IMG/VR virus record: IMGVR_UViG_3300032053_000032
Coordinates: 1 to 64,000 of that record
Length of the DNA stretch: 64,000 bases
Direction: 5' to 3' (one strand)
From: a virus
In this document: positions 16,420 to 25,293 of the stretch, piece after piece
Layout of the letters: the number at the start of each line of letters is the position of its first letter
Numbering within the stretch: position 1 is the stretch's first letter
Program-made: the position numbers and the translations under genes
Notes under the pieces: model-generated
What the model saw: the letters and a program-made list of their open reading frames with translations, nothing else
What the model was told of the DNA's origin: nothing
The model's database searches: none

Positions 16420-16854
16420 ATGGCTTCCGGCAGACTCCTCGGCCTCAACGCGCAGCTCCTCCTCATCGTGAAGGGGCAGCAGCTCGACACCATCACCGAC
16501 GTCCGCTCGTTCGAGATGACCGCCGAGCTGGAGATCCTCAAGGAAGGGTACCTCGGCGAGTCGACCGACCGGCGCGACGACATCTACCGCGGCGTCAGCG
16601 GGAAGCTCTCGCTCCACATCGAGAACGAGGACATCTTCACGCTCATGCGCGCCGTGGTCGACCGCGCGCGCCGCCGCGAGGCGGGGACGAAGGTCAACAT
16701 CAAGGCCAAGCTCGACTTCCCCAACGGGGACAACCCCATGATCCTCATCCCCGACGTCAAGTTCGGGGCGATCCCGTTCACGCTGGGAGGCCGCACCGAG
16801 TACGCCACGGTGGACCTGTCCTTCGAGTCGGAAGACTTTAGCGTCGTCGGTTAA
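16420..16854 (+). CDS. Tail tube protein
   Basis: This 144-residue protein has the length and beta-rich pattern of myovirus tube proteins: LNAQLLLIVKG, SFEMTAELEILKEGYLGE, then GVSGKLSLHIENED and a closing VDLSFESEDFSV strand. Tubes form hexameric rings inside the sheath. It lies before the assembly chaperone pair as expected. The ribosome-binding site is a weak AAGAAAGG. Confidence 0.85.
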   Translation: MASGRLLGLNAQLLLIVKGQQLDTITDVRSFEMTAELEILKEGYLGESTDRRDDIYRGVSGKLSLHIENEDIFTLMRAVVDRARRREAGTKVNIKAKLDFPNGDNPMILIPDVKFGAIPFTLGGRTEYATVDLSFESEDFSVVG

Positions 16855-16894
16855 CACAGCAACACAGTAAGCCCAACCCCAAGGAGGGCATCTC

Positions 16895-17275
16895 GTGCAA
16901 GACATCGTCGAAAAAAGGCTCGCAGCGCTCAAGCGCGACCGTGAAGTTCACACGTTCGAGATCCCGCCCGGCATGTGCGGCCCCGAGTACAAGTCCGTCT
17001 CGCTCCTGGAGCTGACCGCCGATGAGGAACTCCTCGCCGCGAAGCGTTCCAAGGATTCGAGCGGCGCGCTTCGCCTCGGCTACGAGCTGGCCAAGCAGTC
17101 CCTCTGCGAGGTGAACGAGCAGCCCGTCTCGCTGAACGACGGGACCGCCGACCGCGCGTGGAACCACATGCCGCCAAAGGTGCGCAGCCTGGTTGTCCAG
17201 GCGTACGCCGAGCTTCACTCGCCGCCGGAGGAAGCGACCGACGCTTTTCTCAAAAGCCGCCAGGTGCGCGTGTAG
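16895..17275 (+). CDS. Tail assembly chaperone, short form (gpG-like)
   Basis: This 126-residue acidic helical protein has a GTG start after AAGGAGG. It lies between tube and tape measure, the invariant place of the gpG/gpGT pair that coats the tape measure during assembly. The zero-frame product ends with SRQVRV. A longer product arises by the -1 frameshift described in the overlapping entry. Confidence 0.8.
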   Translation: MQDIVEKRLAALKRDREVHTFEIPPGMCGPEYKSVSLLELTADEELLAAKRSKDSSGALRLGYELAKQSLCEVNEQPVSLNDGTADRAWNHMPPKVRSLVVQAYAELHSPPEEATDAFLKSRQVRV

Positions 17276-17508
17276 CACACCTCAGCCTTGCGGTGTTCGT
17301 GGCTTCGCGACCATCACCACAGGAGGCTGAGCGGGACATCTGGCGGACGATCGCGTTTCTCGGGCGGCACGCCGGGCAGCCGGCCAACGTGGTGAAGGGC
17401 TTGACCATGCGGGAAGCGTTCATCTTGGTGGAGGAAACCTGCTCACTCCTTGAGCAGGAAAAGGGAGATGGAAGTGGACGCGCAGGTCGCGCGGGAGGAG
17501 CCTGGTAG
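16895..17508 (+). CDS. Tail assembly chaperone, long form by -1 frameshift (gpGT-like)
   Basis: The -1 frame stays open past the end of the short form, from the overlap to a TAG at 17506-17508. The probable slip is on TTT (17246-17248) within GCTTTTC, where the tRNA re-pairs with TTT one base back. A GGAGGA at 17227-17232 lies 12 nt upstream, the spacing at which internal Shine-Dalgarno sequences stimulate -1 slippage. GGTG/CACC hairpins follow. The added 86 or so residues contain RDIWRTIAFLGRH and a helical end. The slip site is not a perfect X-XXY-YYZ heptamer, so its exact position is inferred. Confidence 0.65.
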
Positions 17509-19227
17509 ATGGCGACGATCGAGCAGGTCGAATGGCAGTTCAAGGTCGTCGACCAAGCCTCCAAGGCTATGTCTGGGATCGTCGGCGCCGCCGAGAAGCT
17601 CGAGAACAAGCTCAAGGGCGTCACCGACCTGCTCAGCGCTGCCGGGGGTTTCGCCGGCATGTTCGCCATCGGCTCCTCCGTTGCCGGGATCAACCAGACA
17701 TACGAAGCTGTCCTCCGGCTGAAGTCCGCCACCGGGCTCGCCGCGGAAGATGCCCACTCGATGCTCGACGCATTCGAGCTTTCCGGCGTGGAGGGTGGCG
17801 AGCAGATCATCGAGCGCATGACGATGAAGATCCAGAAGATGGGCGCGACCGGGGGCAAGAGCGCCGCCAAGATGGGCGCTGCGATGCGGAAGTTCGGCAC
17901 CGACGACGCGCAGAGCGCGGTCGACGTGATGATGGACCTGTCCACTGCCGCGCAGAAGGGCACGCTCAACCTCAACGACCTCCGGGAGTCGTTCGGCATG
18001 TCGGGCCAGCAGGCGATCAAGATGCAGCAGATGCTGGCCCGTGGCCCTGAGCGCATGAAGGCGCTCATGGACGGCACGTTGGCGTCTGGCGACCTGATCA
18101 CGGAGCAGGCCCTCGCCAGCTTCCAGGCGATGAAGGACTCCAAGCTTGCGCTGAAGGACTCGTGGGACGGGCTCGTCGGAACGCTCTACAAGTCGGTCGT
18201 CCCGATGATCACGTCCGCCATGACGAAGATCGGCGGGATGCTCGACCGGCTCCAGCCCAAGATCGACAAGATGGCCGCGTTCCTCCACGACCACATGGAG
18301 CAGATCGTCGGGCTCGCGGCGACCTTCGTGAAGCTGATGACCGCGAACAAGCTCACCCGGATGGTCACCGGACAAGGCCTCGGGAGCTTGGCTGCTGGGT
18401 TCCTAGCCAAGAAGGGCGGCGCGGCCGGCAAGATCGGCGAGATGATGGGTGGCGGGGTTCAGAAGGTCTTCGTGGCCAACTGGCCCGGAAGCATGAAGGT
18501 CGGCGGTGGGCTCCTCGGGGCGACTTCTGCTGGCGGTGGCTTAGGCGGCATGCTCGGTGGCGGTGCGAAGGAGGTAGGTGACGCTTTCGGGAAAGGCCCA
18601 AGCGTCATCGCGAAGGTGGCCGGCGCGTTCGGCGGCCTGCTTACAAGCCTCCCGATGGTCGCGATGGTGGTCTACACGTTGTCGCAGCACTTCGGCGCGT
18701 TCGCATCCGTCATCGCGCGACTCGCTCCTGTCGCGATGCAGGTGGGTGCGGCGCTCGGGCGGATCTTCGACGCGGCGAAGCCCATCATCGACCTGGCCGC
18801 GGACATCATCGGTGGAATCCTCCTTGTTGCCGTGAACGCCATCGCCACGGCCATCGAGGGCATTCTGCTGTTCGCGCGGGCGATCGGCTACTACATGGCG
18901 AACATCACCACGATCGGGTACGACCTGGCGAGCGCGTTCGGTGACGCGCAAGGTGACGTCGACGCGGAAAGGTCGCAGCAGCAAGCGCTACGCGAGCGCG
19001 CAAATCTGAAAGAAGCCAACGCTAACCGCGATCGGGCAAAAGCTGACGCGCTCAAGGGTTCCGGGGCACCGAGCACGAACTTCATCAACAACAAGTTCGA
19101 CATCAAACAGGAGTTTGCTGAAGGGTTTGATCATGACCGCATCGCCGTCGCGTTCGCCTCGGACCTCTCGCAGATCGGCGAGAGGAAGCTCCAGTCCGCG
19201 TACGCTCCACTTGGGTCGGTGCGCTAG
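17509..19227 (+). CDS. Tape measure protein
   Basis: This 572-residue protein starts after GGAGGAG. The N-terminal ~300 residues are helical with Gly/Ala-rich turns; a hydrophobic Gly-rich centre (residues ~330-480) contains three to four membrane-like helices (FGGLLTSLPMVAMVVYTL, IIGGILLVAVNAIATAI); the end is charged coiled coil. Tape measures set tail length, at roughly 0.15 nm per residue about 85 nm here, a short contractile tail. It directly follows the chaperone frameshift pair. Confidence 0.88.
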   Translation: MATIEQVEWQFKVVDQASKAMSGIVGAAEKLENKLKGVTDLLSAAGGFAGMFAIGSSVAGINQTYEAVLRLKSATGLAAEDAHSMLDAFELSGVEGGEQIIERMTMKIQKMGATGGKSAAKMGAAMRKFGTDDAQSAVDVMMDLSTAAQKGTLNLNDLRESFGMSGQQAIKMQQMLARGPERMKALMDGTLASGDLITEQALASFQAMKDSKLALKDSWDGLVGTLYKSVVPMITSAMTKIGGMLDRLQPKIDKMAAFLHDHMEQIVGLAATFVKLMTANKLTRMVTGQGLGSLAAGFLAKKGGAAGKIGEMMGGGVQKVFVANWPGSMKVGGGLLGATSAGGGLGGMLGGGAKEVGDAFGKGPSVIAKVAGAFGGLLTSLPMVAMVVYTLSQHFGAFASVIARLAPVAMQVGAALGRIFDAAKPIIDLAADIIGGILLVAVNAIATAIEGILLFARAIGYYMANITTIGYDLASAFGDAQGDVDAERSQQQALRERANLKEANANRDRAKADALKGSGAPSTNFINNKFDIKQEFAEGFDHDRIAVAFASDLSQIGERKLQSAYAPLGSVR

Positions 19228-20487
19228 GTGGCGATCACCTCCGGCTTCCATCTCCTCGATGTCTCCGCGTTCGTTATCACGGCGCTGTCGGGCGAGACGC
19301 GCGAGATCGTCCTGTCGGGGCGCGCCCTCCCGTTCCGGCCCTACTCGTTGAAGGGATCCCAGCGCGCAGAGTTCACTTGGACCCCAGGCAGCCCGGTCGC
19401 GAGCGTCCAGGTGATGGGTTCGCAGGAGGCCCCAACGACCATCAAGGGCAGGTGGAGCGACCGCTTCATCGGCGACAACACGACGGTTACGGCGCAGGGC
19501 GCGGAGATCATCTCCAACGCCCCGCCGGCCACGCTCAACGGGGAAGCCCTCTCGAACGTGAAGGAACTCGTGCGCGCCGTGGAGCAGATCCGGCGCGCGG
19601 GCCAGCTCGTCCGCGTGACCTGGGAGGAGACGGTCCGCCACGGCATCCTGACCGACTTCTCCCAGATGTGGAGCACCGCCCGCGACGTCGAGTGGGAGAT
19701 GACCTTCACGTGGGCGTCCCTCGGCGACGAGGCCGCCATCACCTTCGTCGCGGAGGAGATGGACCTGTCGGAGCTAGTCGCGCGGCACAGGCTGCTCAGC
19801 GACGCGGCTCTGGGTGCGATCGGTGGCGTCGCGGACGTCCTGGCGATCACCGAGTCCAAGACGTTCACAGACGAGGTCACGACCAAGCTCGCGAACGCCC
19901 GCACGAGCGTGTCCAACATGGAGGACACCGTCAACGGGCTCGTCGGGCAGGTAACCAACCCGCTGGGAGCCCTCGCCGCCGCCGCCGGGATGTGCGGGTT
20001 CATCCGGCAGGAGATGACCGACCTGGAGTTCAACCTCCAGGACAGCATCCACGCGTCCCTTCTCATTTTCGGCGTTGACTTCCAGCTCCAGACGATGGCC
20101 TCGACCTTCAAGCAGTGGTTCACGGCCAAGGCCCCAAGCCAGACCGCGTCGATCAGCAACACGGTACGCAGCCAAACGGCTCCGTTCGCCGCGCAGGTGA
20201 GCGTGCAGAAGAAGGTCCGCGACCTGCGCCGCGCCGTGCGCGGCCACAAGCACCAGGCCACGAACGACCAGATCAGGCTCTCCAAGCGGCTCGACGGCGA
20301 CCTGCTCGGAACGCACACCGGCCGCCTCGGCGAGGACCTCCGCGGCGTGTCGCAGGCGTTCTACCAGTCGCCAGACGAGTGGCAGCGCCTCGCGCGCTTC
20401 AACGGCGTGACCACGTCCAAGGTCCAGGCTGGACAGGTGATCCTCGTTCCGCGCGCGGACGACGGCAAGCGGGGGCGTGCGCGGTGA
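19228..20487 (+). CDS. LysM-containing tail/baseplate protein
   Basis: This 419-residue protein has a beta-rich N-terminus (~150 residues) with GSQEAPTTIKGRWSD, a helical middle, and a C-terminal LysM-like module (EDLRGVSQAFYQSPDEW then LARFNGV and VQAGQVILVP). Proteins of this type bind the tape measure or hub and may hold the tube initiator, like gp53-type wedge or LysM tail proteins. It has a GTG start and a weak ribosome-binding site, and lies between tape measure and hub. Confidence 0.7.
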   Translation: MAITSGFHLLDVSAFVITALSGETREIVLSGRALPFRPYSLKGSQRAEFTWTPGSPVASVQVMGSQEAPTTIKGRWSDRFIGDNTTVTAQGAEIISNAPPATLNGEALSNVKELVRAVEQIRRAGQLVRVTWEETVRHGILTDFSQMWSTARDVEWEMTFTWASLGDEAAITFVAEEMDLSELVARHRLLSDAALGAIGGVADVLAITESKTFTDEVTTKLANARTSVSNMEDTVNGLVGQVTNPLGALAAAAGMCGFIRQEMTDLEFNLQDSIHASLLIFGVDFQLQTMASTFKQWFTAKAPSQTASISNTVRSQTAPFAAQVSVQKKVRDLRRAVRGHKHQATNDQIRLSKRLDGDLLGTHTGRLGEDLRGVSQAFYQSPDEWQRLARFNGVTTSKVQAGQVILVPRADDGKRGRAR

Positions 20488-20493
20488 AGTCCA

Positions 20494-22608
20494 ATGAATC
20501 CTAAGGATTTAGGGACTGTCTTCTACCCGAGCTGCGTCGTCCACTTCCTCTTCAGGTTCGACGAGACGCTCCAGGTGGCCGAGTCGAAGGCCGACCTCGT
20601 CAGTGGGCTAGACATCGACACGTCATCCCTCGCCAGCGCGACCGCGCGCCTGGCGAGCCAGGCCGTCTTGGCAGGGCACGTCATCGAAGCAGCAATAACC
20701 GAACTGGGAGACAAGCCGGCACCCGTCCTGCGCCCGCTGGTCTACCCGGCCGACGGGATGAGCCCCATCACGAACCGCGTGCCGCAGAAGGCGACCATCG
20801 AGCTTCCAGGACTGCGCCAGGCCGGCAAGTTCAGCCTGAGCTTCAAGTACCTGGACCTGCCGATTGACCCGCGGCTCGTTCGTGCGTGCTCGGTTGAAAT
20901 CCACCTTGGGACGGTCGGGCCCAGCGCCTTCGGGCGTGGGATGCTCGGCGGGCAGAAGTCTCCTGGCGGGCAGATCGAGAGCATCATGTCTACCCGCAAC
21001 GCGGAGGGCACCGCCAACGACGACACGATGATCATGTACGGTACCGTCGACAACTGGTCGGTGGAGCATGACGAGAGCGGCAGCACGATCTCGATGGACG
21101 GCCGTGACCTGCGCGGGCTCCTGCTCGATGCTAAGGTCCCGATGCAGAAGATGGCGGACCTCCAGCTCGACAAGCCGATCGACGAGGTCGTGAAGGCGAT
21201 CCTGCACACGCTGCCGTCCGAGGTAGACCTCAGCCTGTTCGTCATCTGCAACCAGGAGGAGTGGGGCGGCGTCATCCCGTCCCCGGTCGACAAGGACGGG
21301 CTCACGCGTGTCCGTCTCAAGGCGGATGGCGCCGGCACAGGGCAGTCGTCTGGCGCGGGCGCCGGGCAGGACAAGCTCTCGTACTGGGACATCATCACCA
21401 GGTACACCGGGCTCGTCGGCGCGGTCCCGTACTTCCGCGGGCAGTACCTGTGGATCCGGCCGGCGCGCCGGCTGTACGACATGCTGGAAAACCCGAAGAC
21501 GCGCACTCCGTTCGCGGACGGCGAGGCGCGCACGGTCACCTCCGTCGGGAGCGATGGGGCTGCCATCGTCGAGAAGATCCGCATCCGCCGCCTGGTCTAC
21601 GGGCGCAACATCTCCAAGCTCTCGTACGAGCGGAAGTTTGCGCAGGCATGCCCGATCGTCGAGGTCGTCTCGCTCGACGACTCGGTCCGCGGTGAGGGGA
21701 AGCTCCTGCTCGCGCAGTGGCCCCCGAAGGGCTCGCTCGCGGCAATCCTCAAGGGCGACACGGACGAGACGTCCAACGCTGTGGCGGACCCGACCGGGGC
21801 GGCACCGAAGTCGAGCAGCAATACGGGCGGCGCGAACCGCACGCGCATCAACGTTCCTGGGATCCGCTCGATGGCGCGCCTCACGGCCATCGCTCAGGAC
21901 ATCTACGAGGAGATCGGGCGCGGTGAGATGGGCGGCAACTGCTCCACGCGCGCGCTCACCTCGTTCGGCGGCGACTCGCTCGACCCGGACATGCTGCGGC
22001 TTCGCCCGTCCGACGGCGTGGAGTTCCTCGTCGACAAGCGTGCCCTAGCGTCCCGGCCACCTCTCGCTGCCGCCCAGCTCATCGAGAACACGCAGATGCC
22101 CTTTGAGGCGCTCGTGCAGAAGGTAGCCGGCACGCTCCAGGGCGGAAGGTCAGGCCAGAAGCCGGACACGAATCTCGCTCGCGTGCTTGTCGCGACCGCG
22201 CGCTCCGCGATCGTCGACAGCATGCGGTTCTTCCGTGTCTCCAACGTGAAGTACAACTGGGCGGCGTCGGTCGGACAGGGCGGTGGCGGTGGCGTGGACA
22301 TCGCGTTCGACTTCCAGAACTACGTCGTTCCACGCCACAAAGCTTCGACAGCACCGGAACCAAAATACACGGCCAACGCGAAGGTCACGCCTGTGCAAAT
22401 CCAGGGTGATATAAATTTCCTGCAACAACTTGCTCAGCAGTTTGGAGTAGCCGCGTACAAGAAGGGCATCTCGCGCCCTGGTAGTGCGGAGGAGGGGCAC
22501 GAGTTCGGTGTAGGCGACTCTGTTGAAGAAGGCATCCGCCTGAAAAAAGAGGCGCTTCAGGATACGGTATTCAACGCAAACGTGGGCATCGGGCGGGGGC
22601 TCAGGTAG
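20494..22608 (+). CDS. Baseplate hub protein (gp27/gpD-like)
   Basis: This 704-residue protein has repeated beta modules, with SMDGRDLRGLLLDAK and LSYWDIITRYTGLVGAVPYFRGQYLWI being the conserved hub features that form the pseudo-sixfold ring on which the spike sits. A Gly-rich loop (VGQGGGGG) lies near residue 590. Position (after tape measure, before spike and gp25) and size support this call. The start lacks a strong ribosome-binding site; translation is probably coupled from the upstream gene. Confidence 0.75.
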   Translation: MNPKDLGTVFYPSCVVHFLFRFDETLQVAESKADLVSGLDIDTSSLASATARLASQAVLAGHVIEAAITELGDKPAPVLRPLVYPADGMSPITNRVPQKATIELPGLRQAGKFSLSFKYLDLPIDPRLVRACSVEIHLGTVGPSAFGRGMLGGQKSPGGQIESIMSTRNAEGTANDDTMIMYGTVDNWSVEHDESGSTISMDGRDLRGLLLDAKVPMQKMADLQLDKPIDEVVKAILHTLPSEVDLSLFVICNQEEWGGVIPSPVDKDGLTRVRLKADGAGTGQSSGAGAGQDKLSYWDIITRYTGLVGAVPYFRGQYLWIRPARRLYDMLENPKTRTPFADGEARTVTSVGSDGAAIVEKIRIRRLVYGRNISKLSYERKFAQACPIVEVVSLDDSVRGEGKLLLAQWPPKGSLAAILKGDTDETSNAVADPTGAAPKSSSNTGGANRTRINVPGIRSMARLTAIAQDIYEEIGRGEMGGNCSTRALTSFGGDSLDPDMLRLRPSDGVEFLVDKRALASRPPLAAAQLIENTQMPFEALVQKVAGTLQGGRSGQKPDTNLARVLVATARSAIVDSMRFFRVSNVKYNWAASVGQGGGGGVDIAFDFQNYVVPRHKASTAPEPKYTANAKVTPVQIQGDINFLQQLAQQFGVAAYKKGISRPGSAEEGHEFGVGDSVEEGIRLKKEALQDTVFNANVGIGRGLR

Positions 22609-23265
22609 ATGCTGAGCAAGACGCGAGTCTCGAACACGATCGACACAGGCCGCCTGAGTCAGGCCGTGTCGCGCCCAGGCATTGACCCCCGCACGTGGGT
22701 TTGGCCGGCCATCGTCAAGAAGGTCACCATCGACGCGGACCACGGTGTCTTCCTCGACGTGCTCCTGCTCCCAGATCAGCTCCCGGAGACAGCCCGCTAC
22801 GCGCCCATCTACTCGGGCAGCGGGTTCGGGCTCTACTTCCCGATCGAGGTCGACGACGAGATCATCGTAATGGCTCCGCACGGGAACCCGGACGAGGGGC
22901 TCATCGCGATGCCCCGCCCGTGGTCGGGCGCCGACAAGCCGCCGGCCGAGATCTCCGGCAAGCCTGCTGACCTACTCCTGCTCGCCAAGGACGGCGCCAC
23001 CGTGCGCGTGGCTGTCCAGGGTACGGGGAATATCGTGCTCGATCCGCGCGGGACCGGGAAGGTTCTCCTCGGTGGTGAAGCTGGAACCTCGCCCGTGTCC
23101 CGCGTCGGCGACTCGATCAAGATCCCTGGAGCTGGGCCGAATTTGCTCTCGCTTGGGCTTCAGGCGCAGCTTGACCTGCGCTACACCATCCTGAACCCAG
23201 CATCTGCACTTCTCGATATCTCGGGCACGATCACGAGCGGGGCGTCTAAGGTGGAAGCCAAATGA
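22609..23265 (+). CDS. Baseplate spike protein (gpV/gp5 OB-fold like)
   Basis: This 218-residue protein starts with an OB-fold-like domain (VWPAIVKKVTIDADHGVFLDVLLLP) followed by short repeating strands (KVLLGGEAGTSPVSRVGD), the hallmark of the triple beta-helix of phage central spikes. No lysozyme domain is present, so it is a minimal spike. The start is directly after the hub stop and it shares ATGA with the next gene. Confidence 0.75.
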   Translation: MLSKTRVSNTIDTGRLSQAVSRPGIDPRTWVWPAIVKKVTIDADHGVFLDVLLLPDQLPETARYAPIYSGSGFGLYFPIEVDDEIIVMAPHGNPDEGLIAMPRPWSGADKPPAEISGKPADLLLLAKDGATVRVAVQGTGNIVLDPRGTGKVLLGGEAGTSPVSRVGDSIKIPGAGPNLLSLGLQAQLDLRYTILNPASALLDISGTITSGASKVEAK

Positions 23266-24077
23266 CCTGGGGCATCTTCAGTTGGGGCACGAGCCCATTC
23301 GGCGGCCCGCCCGTCGGCATCCACATCGCCTCGGCGGTCGCGACCAGCACGAACACCGTGCTCGTGTCGCTCACTGCGCCGCCTCTGGCTGCATCCGGCT
23401 TCCAGATCGGCGCGTCGCCGAACCCCATGACGTGGACGCTCGTTCGCCTCGACAACGGTGCCACCCTGCCGGTCATGGCAGCCCGCCTCGTGGGGTCGAT
23501 GCAGGTGGAGCTGTTCACGCTCACCCAGCTTGCTGATCAGCGCGTTCGTCACCGCGTTGGGAGCACAACCCTGCTCTCCGCAAGCGGCGCGATCATCACG
23601 CTACCCAACAGCGCGGACTTCGACGGCGTTATCCGCGCGGACGTCGAGACGAACGCCAGGAACGCCAAGCGCACGACCTCGCAGCGCGACCTCCACAACG
23701 TCCCCACCCCGACCAGCAACTCGGTTGGTGGCACGCTCAGGATCGGGCGCGACGGCGACTATGAGACGGAAGGCGGCACAGAGCTGCTACGGAAGCTGAT
23801 CATCCGCCGGCTCGTCACCGCTCCTGGCGAGTTCTTCCACCTGCCGGATTACGGGCTCGGCATCAAAGTGAAGGAGGCCCCGCCGGGCGGGAGCATGACT
23901 CGCCTGAAGCAGGAGATCATACGGCAGGTCCAGCTCGAACCAGAGGTAGCCGAGGTCGGTGCGCAGGTCACGATGTCGTCGGACGGCCTGCTGTCCGTCC
24001 AGCTCCTCGTTCGCACCGTGAGGGGCGAATCCGTGGAAGTCTCGGTCAAGCAGGGCCAGAATGGGGTGCAATTCTAG
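23262..24077 (+). CDS. gp25/gpW-like baseplate wedge protein with N-terminal extension
   Basis: This 271-residue protein has a gp25-type wedge domain in residues ~165-270 (LLRKLIIRRLVTAPGEFF, then SMTRLKQEIIRQVQLEPEV and two closing strands). This family resembles T4 gp25 and lines the baseplate. About 150 N-terminal residues form an extra beta domain starting with MTWGIFSWGTSPFGG, a tail-protein tag. The ATG lies inside the spike stop (ATGA). Confidence 0.8.
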   Translation: MTWGIFSWGTSPFGGPPVGIHIASAVATSTNTVLVSLTAPPLAASGFQIGASPNPMTWTLVRLDNGATLPVMAARLVGSMQVELFTLTQLADQRVRHRVGSTTLLSASGAIITLPNSADFDGVIRADVETNARNAKRTTSQRDLHNVPTPTSNSVGGTLRIGRDGDYETEGGTELLRKLIIRRLVTAPGEFFHLPDYGLGIKVKEAPPGGSMTRLKQEIIRQVQLEPEVAEVGAQVTMSSDGLLSVQLLVRTVRGESVEVSVKQGQNGVQF

Positions 24078-25289
24078 ATGGGCTTCCCGACCAGGCAAGA
24101 CTTCGTACGGATCTCCCGCGACGAGATCCTGTCCCAGAACTCCGCGCTCGCGCTCGACGCCGTGGACCGCGACGGCGCCGACGCGAACGTCATCGTGGCC
24201 GCCATCTCCGCAGCGGCGGACGAGGTCATCAACCAGCTCGCCGACGTCGAGGCCGGGCAGTTCCTCGACAGCGCGGAGGGAACCAAGCTCGACCGCTGGG
24301 TGTTCGACCGCTACCAGCTCGTCCGGAAGCCGCCCGCGCCGGCGTTCGGCTCGGTCGAGTTCAGGCTCGCGGCGGCCAACCCGGCAGCATTCACCATCCC
24401 TGTCAGCTTGGTCCTGTCCACCTCCGACGGGCGCCAGTACGTCACGACCCAGGCCACCGTTTTCCCGCTCGCGTCGCTGGGCCCGATCGTCGCCCCCGTG
24501 CGGAGCGTCCTCGCCGGGCTGAAGCAGCAGGCGGCCGCCCTCGCCATCACGAGCATCGTGGGAACCATCTCCGGCTCTCCCGCTGGGATCACGCTGAAGA
24601 ACAGCCTCGCTACGGCCGGCGCGGCGGACGGCGAGAAGGACGCGGACCTGCGCGACCGCGCGCGGCGCTTCTTCACGACGGCAGAGAAGGGAACGCTCAA
24701 GGCGATCGAGGCTGGGGCGCTCGCGGTAGCCGGGGTGCGGCGCGCGACCGCGCTGGAGATCATCGACGTGTCTGGACGCCCCGCGCGCGTCGTCCAGCTC
24801 ATCATCGCGGACGGCTTCACGGACGCGCTCGCCAACCTCGGAGCGAACCCCATCTCGTACCAGACGCAGAGCCAGCAGCTCGCGCTCACCGTCTTCAACT
24901 CGCTCTCGAACGTCCGGGCAGCGGGCATCTACGTCCAGGTGCTCGTGGCGCAGATCATCCTCCAGCCGGTTCTGCTCAACCTGCACTTCCAAGCCGGCGT
25001 GAACGTGGACCTCGTCGCGAACACGACGCGCTCCACGATCGTCGCCTTCGTGAACAACCTCGCGCCGGGTGCGACGCTCGACCCGGCCGACCTGCTCACC
25101 GCGATCAGTACGGTGCCTGGCCTCGACATCAAGGGCGACGAGATCCAGAGCCCACCCGGCACCGTTGACCCGACACCGCTCCAGGTGATCCGCACGATGC
25201 TCGCGCTCGTGTCTGCGTCCGTCTCCAGCGGTACCCAGATCGGACTCTCCGCGAACCCGGATGTCGCGTTCATCCTGGGGGCGACGTAG
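24078..25289 (+). CDS. Baseplate J-like wedge protein (gp6-like)
   Basis: This 403-residue protein has the gpJ/gp47 family order: helical N-terminus, EGTKLDRWVFDRYQLVRK, a beta domain with FTIPVSLVLSTSDG, then EKDADLRDRARRFFTTAEKG and a helix-strand C-terminus. These subunits dimerise to join wedges round the hub. It starts one base after the gp25-like stop, the usual neighbour. Confidence 0.88.
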   Translation: MGFPTRQDFVRISRDEILSQNSALALDAVDRDGADANVIVAAISAAADEVINQLADVEAGQFLDSAEGTKLDRWVFDRYQLVRKPPAPAFGSVEFRLAAANPAAFTIPVSLVLSTSDGRQYVTTQATVFPLASLGPIVAPVRSVLAGLKQQAAALAITSIVGTISGSPAGITLKNSLATAGAADGEKDADLRDRARRFFTTAEKGTLKAIEAGALAVAGVRRATALEIIDVSGRPARVVQLIIADGFTDALANLGANPISYQTQSQQLALTVFNSLSNVRAAGIYVQVLVAQIILQPVLLNLHFQAGVNVDLVANTTRSTIVAFVNNLAPGATLDPADLLTAISTVPGLDIKGDEIQSPPGTVDPTPLQVIRTMLALVSASVSSGTQIGLSANPDVAFILGAT

Positions 25290-25293
25290 GCGC

